From an uncultured Lachnoclostridium sp. (GTDB taxonomy: Bacteria > Bacillota > Clostridia > Lachnospirales > Lachnospiraceae): a DNA stretch of 42,090 nucleotides. The stretch is taken from contig CANOID010000012.1 of NCBI GenBank assembly GCA_947565985.1, forward strand, positions 1-42,090, read 5' to 3'. A program made the position numbers and the translations under genes. Under the pieces are notes generated by a model that was not told where the DNA came from, did not search any database, and saw nothing but the letters and a program-made list of their open reading frames with translations. This document shows, piece after piece, positions 8,172 to 16,641 of the stretch. Each line of letters opens with the position of its first letter. Positions within the stretch are counted from its first letter, which is position 1.

Positions 8172-8243
8172 TGGGCCATCGCCAAGCGGTAAGGCACAGG
8201 ACTTTGACTCCTGCACTCGTGGGTTCAAATCCCGCTGGCCCAG
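8172..8243 (+). tRNA. tRNA-Gln (anticodon TTG)
   Basis: The acceptor TGGGCCA pairs with TGGCCCA. The anticodon loop CTTTGAC carries TTG. The T-loop is GTTCAAATC and the discriminator is G. CCA is not encoded. It is the last tRNA of the cluster. Confidence 0.95.
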
Positions 8244-8247
8244 TTAG

Positions 8248-8286
8248 AAAAACACCTGCAAATAATTATTTGCAGGTGTTTTTTAT
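8248..8286. terminator. Bidirectional terminator after the tRNA cluster
   Basis: A perfect palindrome at 8248-8283 (core ACACCTGCAAAT / ATTTGCAGGTGT) is flanked by A-run and T-run. It can end the tRNA transcript on the plus strand and the hemerythrin transcript coming from the other side. Confidence 0.9.
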
Positions 8287-8334
8287 ATTTTTCAAGCATA
8301 GCACTAATCAGCTAGAGAGAAATAATACTAACTA

Positions 8335-8733
8335 TTACTGGTTTAAATATCCAGCAAGTTTTTTATCTTCTGTGCGAATATGGGCAATCAAAACACTTAT
8401 ATGTCGATTTAGATTTCCAAGTTCTACAATAGTTGAACCAGATGTAGATATTTTAGACGTAATTTCATTAAGCTTACGTTTATATTCTTCATGGAATGCT
8501 TTATGTGTTCTGACGCTAGGATATTCACTTTGTTGTTGGAGCTGTTCCTCATGTGAAAAATGTTTTTGTACATAGTCATTTAAAAATTGTATTGTCTCAT
8601 TCATGGAACTACGTCCACTTCCATTACTACAAGCTTCAAAAAGCTTATTGACAGCATTAAATAGCTCCCTGTGTTCCTTGTCAATAATTGCATTGCCTGT
8701 CTCAAGGTCCTTTGTAAGTTCATATCTGTTCAT
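8335..8733 (-). CDS. Bacteriohemerythrin
   Basis: Bacteriohemerythrins are four-helix proteins that bind O2 at a di-iron site and serve in oxygen sensing, scavenging or delivery. All ligand positions are present in this 132-residue protein: H21, H58, E62, H77, H81, H117 and D122. It is a stand-alone single-domain form. Its ATG overlaps the stop codon of the NifX-like gene upstream (ATGA), so the two are translationally coupled. In an anaerobe the likely role is protecting against oxygen, or handing oxygen or iron to a partner; this is inference. Confidence 0.95.
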   Translation of the reverse strand: MNRYELTKDLETGNAIIDKEHRELFNAVNKLFEACSNGSGRSSMNETIQFLNDYVQKHFSHEEQLQQQSEYPSVRTHKAFHEEYKRKLNEITSKISTSGSTIVELGNLNRHISVLIAHIRTEDKKLAGYLNQ

Positions 8734-9137
8734 TTACAATTTTCTCCTTTCTCTGCACAACCATGTCCATCTTCTCCACAATTATGCTCTTGTCTATGAT
8801 GCCCATGATGGTCGCAGTGAACATCTGGATTATAGTTAAGTTTTCCCATAAGCAGTGCTTCTACAGCTTTATCTGCACTGCCAGAGACACCGCCATAAAT
8901 TGTTATACTGGCATTTGATAGTGCTGCCTGTGCACCAGCTCCAATTCCACCGCAGATTAATGTATCTACCTTTAGTTCAGAGAGTATGCCTGCTAAAGCA
9001 CCATGACCATTTCCATTAGTGCCCACAATCTCTGCATTTTTAACTTTTCCATCTGTAATATCATAGACCTTAAATTGTTCTGTACGTCCAAAGTGCTGGA
9101 ATATATTTCCATTTTCATAAGTGACCGCAATTTTCAT
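8730..9137 (-). CDS. NifX/NifB-type Fe-Mo cofactor-binding-fold protein with His/Cys-rich tail
   Basis: The first 105 residues have the dinitrogenase iron-molybdenum cofactor fold (as in NifX, NafY and the NifB C-terminus): MKIAVTYENG, HFGRTEQF, TLICGGIGAGAQAAL and ITIYGGVSGSADKAVEALL. These small proteins bind Fe-S or Fe-Mo clusters, and relatives without nitrogenase are common in anaerobes. The last 30 residues hold 7 His and 4 Cys and should bind metal. I start it at the ATG at 9137, which follows AGGAGGAATGTT. A start 8 codons earlier lacks a ribosome site. It overlaps the hemerythrin gene by 4 bases. No nif genes are in the window, so nitrogen fixation is not implied. Confidence 0.88.
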   Translation of the reverse strand: MKIAVTYENGNIFQHFGRTEQFKVYDITDGKVKNAEIVGTNGNGHGALAGILSELKVDTLICGGIGAGAQAALSNASITIYGGVSGSADKAVEALLMGKLNYNPDVHCDHHGHHRQEHNCGEDGHGCAEKGENCK

Positions 9138-9181
9138 AACATTCCTCCTATCTATCGCCAAAATATAATAACTTTATTAGC

Positions 9182-9210
9182 ATTATACTGGAAACAAATA
9201 GATAAATCAA
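9182..9210 (-). promoter_or_regulatory. Predicted promoter of the NifX-like/hemerythrin pair
   Basis: On the minus strand TTGATT (9205-9210) and a perfect TATAAT (9182-9187) are 17 bp apart. The start would be near 9175, about 38 bases before the ATG. Confidence 0.7.
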
Positions 9211-9217
9211 TACAGTG

Positions 9218-10306
9218 TCACCTTTTAATATCGTATTTCATATTCATCAAATCTTTTATGCTGGCAGCGTCATCAGTAATATTAGCATCGCCACGGATAG
9301 TATGTTTCAATGCACTGCTTGCAACCGCAAAGTTAGCCATATCCATTGGACTGTATTCATGCATCATTGCATAAATTAGTCCGCTTGCAAATGCATCTCC
9401 TCCACCAACACGGTCAAGTATATTAAATGTAAACATTTTACTCTCAAAAGTATGTCCATCATACCAAAGGAATGCCTTGAGACTGTTTTCACTTCCGCTG
9501 TGTGCATAGCGTACATGACGTGCGATGCATTTTATATTTGGATAGTGTGTTATAAATGCATGAAAAATTTCATCTTGTTGTTCATAACTTGGCTGAAGTG
9601 GTACGCCATCTTTCATATCACCTTTGCTATGCTCATTTTCGTCTTTCCATAAATGATATGGCTCAATACCCATAAGCACATCTACATAAGGCAGACACTC
9701 CGTACAGAAATCTCTTGCTTCTTCCCATGTCCAAAGTTTACTTCTAAAATTCCCATCAAAACTTACTGTAATCCCTTTTTCTTGTGCCACTTTTAAACAG
9801 TCTATCGTGAGTTTTTGACAGTTTTGGGAAAGAGCCGGCGTAATTCCACTTAAATGAAGCCATGTAAAGCCATCTAACAGATTATCCAAATCTACTGTAC
9901 TAAAATCAAATTCTGTAATGGCACTGTGCTGTCTATCGTATATGACTTTGCTCGCGCGTATTCCATAACCAGTTTCCAGATAATATGTACCAAGACGGTG
10001 AGATGGTGTCTGCTCTGGTGTGCTTAAAATGACAGGCGTACAATGTACATCATTGCTTCGCAGCATACGGATTGCACTTTTTCCAAGACTGTTATTTGGC
10101 ACAACGCTGAAAAATGTGCTGTCGATACCCAGATTAGCCAATGCAAGTGCAATATTTGCCTCACTACCTCCATAACTGGCTTCAAAGCTTGTTGTCATAC
10201 GGATTTTTTCGTAATTCGGTGGGGTAAGTCTTAACATAATCTCCCCAATCGTTATAAATTTATGTGTACTGTTGTTTTTGCATAATATTGGATTTGCGTG
10301 TTCCAT
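9218..10306 (-). CDS. kdgK: 2-keto-3-deoxygluconate kinase (PfkB family), copy 1
   Basis: This cytoplasmic enzyme phosphorylates KDG to KDPG with ATP. The 362-residue PfkB fold starts with ITIGEIMLRL, and the sugar site region has YGGSEANIALALANLG (45-60). The family signature DRVGGGDAF (298-306) carries the catalytic base D304. The segment YYLETGYGIRASKVIYDRQHSAI (108-130) is typical of KDG kinases rather than fructokinases. It has an unusually long N-terminus of 15 residues before the first strand. AAGGGGG precedes ATG. It is the last gene of the uronate run, 35 bases after eda, and is the second KDG kinase there, so a related 2-keto-3-deoxy sugar could be its true substrate. Confidence 0.88.
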   Translation of the reverse strand: MEHANPILCKNNSTHKFITIGEIMLRLTPPNYEKIRMTTSFEASYGGSEANIALALANLGIDSTFFSVVPNNSLGKSAIRMLRSNDVHCTPVILSTPEQTPSHRLGTYYLETGYGIRASKVIYDRQHSAITEFDFSTVDLDNLLDGFTWLHLSGITPALSQNCQKLTIDCLKVAQEKGITVSFDGNFRSKLWTWEEARDFCTECLPYVDVLMGIEPYHLWKDENEHSKGDMKDGVPLQPSYEQQDEIFHAFITHYPNIKCIARHVRYAHSGSENSLKAFLWYDGHTFESKMFTFNILDRVGGGDAFASGLIYAMMHEYSPMDMANFAVASSALKHTIRGDANITDDAASIKDLMNMKYDIKR

Positions 10307-10341
10307 ATATAGCCCCCTTAAAATAGCAGTTAAGGCAGTTA

Positions 10342-10971
10342 TTACTTTATACTTGCCTTGCTGCGTGCCTCATTACATAACTGTGTAATCTTGTCAAAGT
10401 TTCCTGCTGTTATATCATCCTTCTTGCATATCCAACTTCCACCAACCGCAAAAATTGCTGGGCTTGACACGAATTCTGCAATGTTAGAAGTGCTTACACC
10501 ACCTGTAGGTATAAATTTTATATCTGTAAAAGGTGCTGAAAGATTTTTGATTGCATTAAGCCCACCATATACATTTGCTGGGAAAAACTTCAGAACTCTT
10601 AAACCAAGCTTTCTAGCTGCCATAATCTCAGTTGGTGTCACACATCCCGGTGTCACATTAATGTTATTTTCTATACACCATTTTACTGTTTCTTCATCAA
10701 ACCCCGGAGATACAATAAAGTTTGCGCCTGCTTCTACTACTGCTTTTGCCTGTTCTATATTTAATACTGTACCAGCACCAGCTATCATATCTGGACAGTT
10801 TTGTGCAACACTGCGAATGCTTTCAAGTGCTGCGTCTGTACGCAGTGTGATTTCCATTACATTAATGCCACCTGCTAATAGTGCCTTTGCAGTAGGTACC
10901 GCATCTTCTACATTTTCAATTACTACTACTGGCACTATAATTGACTGTTTCATACTATCCATCACGTTCAT
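10342..10971 (-). CDS. eda: KDPG aldolase (bifunctional KHG/KDPG aldolase)
   Basis: Eda cleaves KDPG into pyruvate and glyceraldehyde 3-phosphate through a Schiff base. It has the usual 209 residues. The Schiff-base lysine is K128 in VLKFFPAN. E40 and R44 lie in MEITLRT, and the phosphate-binding region is PTGGVS. ATG follows GGAGGAAAGAAA. It sits between two KDG kinase genes, so the last two steps of the uronate pathway are encoded together. Confidence 0.96.
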   Translation of the reverse strand: MNVMDSMKQSIIVPVVVIENVEDAVPTAKALLAGGINVMEITLRTDAALESIRSVAQNCPDMIAGAGTVLNIEQAKAVVEAGANFIVSPGFDEETVKWCIENNINVTPGCVTPTEIMAARKLGLRVLKFFPANVYGGLNAIKNLSAPFTDIKFIPTGGVSTSNIAEFVSSPAIFAVGGSWICKKDDITAGNFDKITQLCNEARSKASIK

Positions 10972-11021
10972 TTTCTTTCCTCCAATACTATATCAATATA
11001 ATTAACTTCTCCAAAATCTCT

Positions 11022-12119
11022 TTATCTTTGTACTCTTGCTCCGGCTCCACCCATAATAGCTTCAACTTCTTTTCTGTTCGCCATAGTGGTATCACCAGGT
11101 GTAGTCATTGCCAACGCACCATGAGCAGCCCCATAATTTACTGCTTGTTCTGCATCTGCTGTCGCCATCAGCCCATAAATAAGACCAGAAGCAAATGAAT
11201 CACCGCCCCCAACACGGTCCATAATTTCCAGTCCATTGTAATCTTTAGCTTTATAAATTTCTCCATCAGCCCAGCAGATTGCACTCCAATCATTTACTGT
11301 AGCCGTTTTTACCTGACGCAGTGTTGTCGCAACAGCCTTAAAATTCGGATAAGTTTTTGCGGCTGTATTAATCATCTTTTTATATCCGTCAAGGTTAAGT
11401 GTTTTTAAATTTTCATCATTTCCTTCAATTTCAAACCCAAGGCATGCTGTAAAATCTTCTTCATTTCCAATCATAACATCTACATATTGTGCAATTTCTT
11501 TATTTACTTCTTGAGCCTTTGCTTGTCCACCGATTGCACTCCACATAGATGGACGATAATTTAAGTCATAAGATACAACTGTCCCATATTTTTTAGCAGT
11601 TTTAATTGCTGCTAGTACAGTTTCGCATGACTGCTCTGACAGTGCTGCATAAATGCCACCTGTGTGCAGCCAACGTGCACCAAGTTCACCAAATATATAG
11701 TCAAAATCAAAATCATCTGGTGCTGCTTTTGATATAGCAGTATTTGCACGGTCTGAACAGCCAACAGCACCACGTATACCAAAACCACGTTCTGTAAAGT
11801 TTAGACCATTGCGACATATTCGTCCTATTCCATCTGTTTTCATCCATTTAATAAGAGAAGTGTCAACACCACCCTGTTGTATTAAATCTTCTAATAAAAG
11901 TCCGACTTCATTATCTGCAAATGCAGTAATAACTGCCGTATTCATCTTAAAGCATTTCTTAAGTCCACGGATTACATTGTACTCGCCTCCGCCCTCCCAT
12001 GCACGAAAAGCTCTTGCAGTCCTGATTCTACCTTCTCCGGGGTCAAGTCTTAACATAACTTCTCCCAGCGATACCGCATCAAATTTACATTCATTTTCTG
12101 GTTTCAACTTTAAATCCAT
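11022..12119 (-). CDS. kdgK: 2-keto-3-deoxygluconate kinase (PfkB family), copy 2
   Basis: This is a second PfkB-type kinase of 365 residues. It has VSLGEVMLRLDPG at the start, WEGGGEYNVIRGLKK (41-55) and the signature DRVGGGDSFASG (301-312) with D307 as catalytic base. It is clearly divergent from the neighbouring kinase, for example NGLNFTERGFGIRG where copy 1 has YYLETGYGIRAS, so it is not a recent tandem duplicate. It comes first in the kinase-eda-kinase group and starts after CAGGGGGTATGATTTTAT. A 118-base gap with a hairpin separates it from dctM. Confidence 0.9.
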   Translation of the reverse strand: MDLKLKPENECKFDAVSLGEVMLRLDPGEGRIRTARAFRAWEGGGEYNVIRGLKKCFKMNTAVITAFADNEVGLLLEDLIQQGGVDTSLIKWMKTDGIGRICRNGLNFTERGFGIRGAVGCSDRANTAISKAAPDDFDFDYIFGELGARWLHTGGIYAALSEQSCETVLAAIKTAKKYGTVVSYDLNYRPSMWSAIGGQAKAQEVNKEIAQYVDVMIGNEEDFTACLGFEIEGNDENLKTLNLDGYKKMINTAAKTYPNFKAVATTLRQVKTATVNDWSAICWADGEIYKAKDYNGLEIMDRVGGGDSFASGLIYGLMATADAEQAVNYGAAHGALAMTTPGDTTMANRKEVEAIMGGAGARVQR

Positions 12120-12171
12120 ATAAAATCATACCCCCTGTTTATATAAAAGATTATAAATAATATTATTGTTT

Positions 12172-12199
12172 GGCGGTAGCCATTGTAACAGCTACCGCC
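12172..12199. repeat. Intergenic GGCGGT hairpin between dctM and kdgK
   Basis: GGCGGTAGC (12172-12180) pairs with GCTACCGCC (12191-12199) around a 10-base loop. No T-run follows on the minus strand, so it may lower rather than stop transcription into kdgK, or protect the upstream message from 3' decay. Two similar hairpins with the same GGCGGT/ACCGCC arms occur at 20908-20938 and 26046-26070. Confidence 0.7.
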
Positions 12200-12237
12200 A
12201 GAATTTATTAACACGCTGGCAAAGCGGGTTTATCTAT

Positions 12238-13545
12238 TTATACATAGCCCATTAAACTTGGCAGCCACAGTGATATCTGTGGAATATATGTTACAAGCAG
12301 CAGTACTGCAAAAATTGCTGCAAAATAAATTAAAAGCTGCCGTATAACTGTCTCAATTTTTACACCACCTACTTTTACACCAACAAATAGTGTTGTACCA
12401 ACTGGAGGTGTGATTGTACCTATACAAAGGTTAAATATCATCATAATACCAAAGTGTACTGTGTTCATTCCAAGTGATTGACACACTGGTAAAAAGATTG
12501 GTGTGAAAATCAGACAAGCAGGTGTCATATCCATAAAAGTTCCTACAACAAGCAGAATTATATTAATCATTAAAAGGATTACATAGCGGTTATTGCTTAT
12601 TGACAACAGACCATTTGAGACAAGTGCCGGAATATTTGTAAATGCCATAACCCAAGACATAATGGAAGACACACCAATTAAAAATATGATTATGCCTGTC
12701 ATTTCTGCACTGTCTTTTAAAATTTTTGGAAGGTCTTTAACTTTAATTGATTTATAACCAAACAGTGATAACAACAGGCTATAAACTACTGCTACAACTG
12801 AACCTTCTGTTGCAGTAAATATACCACCGATAATACCACCGATTACGATGATAATAAGTAACAGACATGGCAATGCCTGAAGGAATATATTCCATTTTTC
12901 TTTTGCCGTAAATTTTGTTGAGCTACGGTAGCCTCTCTTTTTGGCAATACAGAAAATTACAATCATGCAGGCAAGACCCCATAAAATACCCGGGATGTAA
13001 CCAGCCATAAAAAGTGCTGCTACAGAAGTGCCGCCGCTTACAAGTGAAAATGTAATCATAACATTACTTGGCGGAATTAACAGTCCAGTTGGAGCCGTTG
13101 CTACGTTTGCCGCTGCAGAAAAGTTTGGGTCATATCCTTCCTCTTTTTCAATAGGTCCTATAATAGAGCCCATAGCAGATGCTGCTGCTGTACCAGAACC
13201 AGAAATAGCTCCAAAAAGCATATTTGCAAGTACATTTGTCTGTGCCAAAGCACCAGGTGTGCGTCCAGTTACTACTTTTGCAAGGTTAATCAAACGGACT
13301 GCGATACCACCTTTGTTCATAAGGTTTCCTGCAAGGATAAAGAATGGTATTGCCAAAAGGCTAAATACTGAAATACCAGAAAATATTCTCTGTGCCCCTG
13401 TCAGAACGGCTACTCCTGCATCCATAACTGGCAGAATAGCACATACTGAAGAAATGCCAAGTGCCACAGCGATTGGAATCCCTGCTAATAGAAGTACTGC
13501 AAGTACTACTAATATTATTAATCCACAAATTAAAGCAGTATTCAT
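12238..13545 (-). CDS. dctM: TRAP transporter large permease
   Basis: This is the large membrane subunit of a tripartite ATP-independent periplasmic-type transporter, which uses an ion gradient to import carboxylated sugars and acids. It has 435 residues and about 12 hydrophobic segments. Family motifs include LAIPFFILAGNLM (about 64-76), NMLFGAISGSGTAAASAMG and the second-half repeat NLCIGTITPPVGTTLF. The gene starts 3 bases after dctQ, and its ribosome site GGAAAGGAG lies in the end of dctQ. With dctP and dctQ inside the uronate operon, its substrate is most likely galacturonate or glucuronate. Confidence 0.96.
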   Translation of the reverse strand: MNTALICGLIILVVLAVLLLAGIPIAVALGISSVCAILPVMDAGVAVLTGAQRIFSGISVFSLLAIPFFILAGNLMNKGGIAVRLINLAKVVTGRTPGALAQTNVLANMLFGAISGSGTAAASAMGSIIGPIEKEEGYDPNFSAAANVATAPTGLLIPPSNVMITFSLVSGGTSVAALFMAGYIPGILWGLACMIVIFCIAKKRGYRSSTKFTAKEKWNIFLQALPCLLLIIIVIGGIIGGIFTATEGSVVAVVYSLLLSLFGYKSIKVKDLPKILKDSAEMTGIIIFLIGVSSIMSWVMAFTNIPALVSNGLLSISNNRYVILLMINIILLVVGTFMDMTPACLIFTPIFLPVCQSLGMNTVHFGIMMIFNLCIGTITPPVGTTLFVGVKVGGVKIETVIRQLLIYFAAIFAVLLLVTYIPQISLWLPSLMGYV

Positions 13546-13548
13546 GTT

Positions 13549-14046
13549 TTACTCCTTTCCAGTAGTGCGGTCTACACCCATAATAAGGTCTACAAGGTTC
13601 AATATTGAATATAATACAATCAGCACACCAGAAATTGGAATGATTGTATAAACTACACCCATTGGAATACCAAGTGATGCTGTGGACTGCGTCATTGTCA
13701 ATTGTGTAATTGTTATACCACCATAAATCATAACGCTTCCTGCTAATATCATTATAAGAATTTCACTTAAAATACCTAGTATCTTCTGTCCACCACGACC
13801 AAATTTATCAGCCATAAATCCCATACGCATATGGTCACGTTTTCCGAATACATAAGCACTTGAGAGAAGTGCCATCCATGTAAAGCTGTAAGTTAACAGC
13901 TCCTCAGACACCGTACTTGGACTTTTAAAAATAAAACGAGTTACTATTTGATAAGTTCCAATTACTACCATAGCCGCGAAAATAATCGCACATGCGGAAC
14001 TTAAAAACACATCTATAAACTTACGGATTTTATTTAATGCTTCCAT
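13549..14046 (-). CDS. dctQ: TRAP transporter small permease
   Basis: This 165-residue protein has four membrane segments (about 14-34, 49-65, 89-107 and 128-150). It carries the DctQ signature around SEELLTYSFTWMALLSSAYVFGKRDHMRM, with the usual R/H near the end of helix 2. It bridges the binding protein and the large permease. ATG lies 3 bases after the dctP stop codon and uses AGGAGGG inside the end of dctP, so translation is coupled. Confidence 0.94.
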   Translation of the reverse strand: MEALNKIRKFIDVFLSSACAIIFAAMVVIGTYQIVTRFIFKSPSTVSEELLTYSFTWMALLSSAYVFGKRDHMRMGFMADKFGRGGQKILGILSEILIMILAGSVMIYGGITITQLTMTQSTASLGIPMGVVYTIIPISGVLIVLYSILNLVDLIMGVDRTTGKE

Positions 14047-14049
14047 TTA

Positions 14050-15081
14050 TCATCCCTCCTGTGCATATTTGTCGTTTACCTGTTGGATATGGTCGTATAA
14101 ATCCTGAATATGGTCATTTTCATCTAACATATCCTGCTGTACACTGGCAACTTTATCTCTAAATGTTTGTACATCCACTTCAATAAATTCCACACCCATT
14201 TGGTCACGGGCAATAGTTTTTGCTTCTTCTACTTGTTCATCCCAGTATACCATTTCTTCTTCTGTGGAAAGCAATGCTGCATCACGGAAAATTTCATACT
14301 CCTCATCACTAAGTCCCTCAAGAAATTTCAAATTTCCAATTAACATATCAGGTACCATCTGGTGCATATTATAAGAATAATACTTTGCTACTTCACCATG
14401 TTTATTATTAGTAAGTGCCAATTCATTATTTTCTGCACCGTCAATTACACCCTGTTGAATAGCTGTATAAACTTCACCAAAACTCATCGGTGAAGCGGCT
14501 GCACCAAATGCATTTGCCATATTTACACTGGCAGGACTTTGCTGCACACGCATTTTCAATCCCTTTAAATCATCTGGTGTATGTATTGCCTTTTTAGCAT
14601 AAAAACTTCTTGTACCCGCATTATACCATGTAAGTACACGAAATCCTGCTTCATTAGTTGATTCATACACCGCTTCCATATAGTCAGTATCATTCATTAC
14701 TTCGTGATAAGCATCCTCGGATGTAAACAGATATGGCATACTAAATACTTCATATACATCAGCGAAGTTTTCAAGGTTTGCTGTACCTGCAACTACGAAG
14801 TCAATTGCCCCAGTCTGTGTCAGCTCGATGGCCTTTTGTGCACCTCCGAGAAGCTCATTTGGATAAATCTGTATCTCGTATTTATCTCCCAGACGTTCCT
14901 CTATATACTCCTTGAACTTTAAAAGCCCTAAATGTTCTGGATGTGTCTCAGACTGGGCATGGGATATTCTTACGATTCTTTTTCCGTTGTTTAGTGAGCC
15001 ACAACCAGAAAATACGGCTGTGACACCAAGCAGCAGACCCGCACTTAAAAGTACGGTACACATTCTTTTTAAACCTCTCAT
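14050..15081 (-). CDS. dctP: TRAP transporter solute-binding lipoprotein
   Basis: This 343-residue protein captures the substrate outside the cell and delivers it to the TRAP permease. It has a lipoprotein signal: a basic start, a hydrophobic core and FSGC with C27 as the probable lipid-bearing residue. DctP features follow, such as IVRISHAQSETHPEHLGLLKF, DDLKGLKMRVQQSP (the conserved Arg that binds the substrate carboxylate) and PMSFGEVYTAIQQGVIDGAEN. I start at the ATG at 15081, because GGAGG is 6 bases upstream and overlaps the earlier in-frame ATG. It lies 32 bases after uxaA. Confidence 0.94.
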   Translation of the reverse strand: MRGLKRMCTVLLSAGLLLGVTAVFSGCGSLNNGKRIVRISHAQSETHPEHLGLLKFKEYIEERLGDKYEIQIYPNELLGGAQKAIELTQTGAIDFVVAGTANLENFADVYEVFSMPYLFTSEDAYHEVMNDTDYMEAVYESTNEAGFRVLTWYNAGTRSFYAKKAIHTPDDLKGLKMRVQQSPASVNMANAFGAAASPMSFGEVYTAIQQGVIDGAENNELALTNNKHGEVAKYYSYNMHQMVPDMLIGNLKFLEGLSDEEYEIFRDAALLSTEEEMVYWDEQVEEAKTIARDQMGVEFIEVDVQTFRDKVASVQQDMLDENDHIQDLYDHIQQVNDKYAQEG

Positions 15082-15113
15082 AATTTTCCTCCATTTGCAC
15101 ACGTTTTTTGTGC

Positions 15114-16610
15114 CTATAGTGTAACTCCTTGCTTAAAAATTGCCATATCGTGGAAACCAGCCTCCTCACTGCATACCTTTTTTCCGGATGCAACTGCAAG
15201 TACGTAGTCAAACAGTTTTTGTCCCATTTCATCAAATTCTGCTTCTTCCACAAGTACACCAGCGTTAAAATCAATCCAGTTATTTTTCTTCTGTGCAAGA
15301 GTACTGTTGCTGGAAATTTTTACAGTTGGTACTGGTGAAGCAAATGGTGTTCCACGTCCAGTTGTAAACAGTACGATATGTGCTCCGCTTGCTGCTAGTG
15401 CAGTAGATGCTACTAAGTCATTACCTGGTGCTGAAAGCAGATTAAGCCCCTGCTGTTTTACACGCTCACCATATGCTAATACACCAGATACTGCCGCACT
15501 TCCCGACTTTTGAGTACATCCTAAGGATTTATCTTCTAACGTAGAAATTCCACCCTTTTTATTGCCCGGTGATGGATTCTCATAAATGGTCTGATGGTTA
15601 TCCTTAAAATACTGTTTAAAATCATTAATTAAGGAAACAGTCTGGTCAAACAGTTCTTTAGAACTGCATCTATTCATTAAAAGTGTCTCTGCCCCAAACA
15701 TTTCAGGCACTTCTGTTAAAATTGTTGTACCGCCTTTGCTAATTAAAATATCAGAAAATCTTCCGACAAGTGGATTCGCTGTAATACCAGAAAAACCATC
15801 ACTGCCACCACATTTCATTCCAATAATCAACTTAGAAGCACTGATTTTTTCACGTTTAAAACCAGATGCATACTCAATCAACTCATCAAGCAGTTTCGCA
15901 CCTTCTGCCATTTCGTCTTCACATTCTTGGCAAACAAGAAATTTTACGCGGTTTTCATCATATTCTCCAATATAGCGTTTTAACTCTCCAATATTACTAT
16001 TCTCACATCCCAAGCCAAGTACTAAGACACCACCTGCATTTGGATGATTTATAAGGTCTGCAAGAATTGTACGTGTATTTTCCTGGTCATCACCCATCTG
16101 CGAACATCCATATGGATGTGGAAAGGCAATAACTTCTTCTACACTACCCTTAATCCTTGCGTTTGCCTGTTTTGCCATTGAGCTTGCAATACTATTGACG
16201 CATCCAACTGTCGGGACAATCCATATCTCATTGCGCACACCAACTGTCCCATCTTTACGGTTAAATCCATCAAAAAACGCTTCCTGTGCTGGCTTAATTG
16301 TTGTCTCTACTGGCTCATAAGTGTACTCAAGTAAATCACCAAGTGCAGTCTTAATATTGTGTACGTGTACCCACTGTCCAGCACGAATATCCTCCTTAGC
16401 ATTGCCAATGCGGAATCCATATTTTGTAATTTCTGAACCAGATAAAATATCACGAACTGCCATCTTATGTCCAGCAGGAATATCTTCAAGTGCCGTAACT
16501 GTAATTTGCCCAGCACTAGCATCGTCTAGTACAATGGTTTCCCCTGCAACAATTTCCCTAATTGCTACGATAACATTATCATTATCATTAATTTTAATAA
16601 AATCTTTCAT
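15114..16610 (-). CDS. uxaA: Altronate dehydratase
   Basis: UxaA removes water from D-altronate to give KDG, using an iron-dependent lyase domain. The 498-residue protein begins with an SAF domain (about 1-90, with VAIREIVAGETI and EDIPAGHKMAVRDI). The large GD_AH-type domain follows, with FDGFNRKDGTVGVRNEIWIVPTVGCVN, AFPHPYGCSQMGDDQ and MKCGGSDGFSGITANPLVG. ATG is preceded by GGGAGGATAA. It lies 31 bases after uxaB, consistent with one operon. Confidence 0.96.
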   Translation of the reverse strand: MKDFIKINDNDNVIVAIREIVAGETIVLDDASAGQITVTALEDIPAGHKMAVRDILSGSEITKYGFRIGNAKEDIRAGQWVHVHNIKTALGDLLEYTYEPVETTIKPAQEAFFDGFNRKDGTVGVRNEIWIVPTVGCVNSIASSMAKQANARIKGSVEEVIAFPHPYGCSQMGDDQENTRTILADLINHPNAGGVLVLGLGCENSNIGELKRYIGEYDENRVKFLVCQECEDEMAEGAKLLDELIEYASGFKREKISASKLIIGMKCGGSDGFSGITANPLVGRFSDILISKGGTTILTEVPEMFGAETLLMNRCSSKELFDQTVSLINDFKQYFKDNHQTIYENPSPGNKKGGISTLEDKSLGCTQKSGSAAVSGVLAYGERVKQQGLNLLSAPGNDLVASTALAASGAHIVLFTTGRGTPFASPVPTVKISSNSTLAQKKNNWIDFNAGVLVEEAEFDEMGQKLFDYVLAVASGKKVCSEEAGFHDMAIFKQGVTL

Positions 16611-16641
16611 TTATCCTCCCGATTCTTCTTGTAAAGTCCTT

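Noticed and set aside
8171-8575. Plus-strand frame of 134 codons beginning in the tRNA-Gln gene
   Set aside because: It overlaps the tRNA, the perfect terminator and the hemerythrin gene on the other strand.
8730-9137. NifX-like gene as a sign of nitrogen fixation
   Set aside because: No nitrogenase or other nif genes are seen; such proteins are frequent in non-fixing anaerobes.
10358-11005. Long plus-strand frame over eda
   Set aside because: It is a shadow of the aldolase gene, which has all catalytic residues.
13028-13651. Long plus-strand frame over dctM and dctQ
   Set aside because: It is the antisense shadow of two well-supported transporter genes and has no domain or ribosome site.
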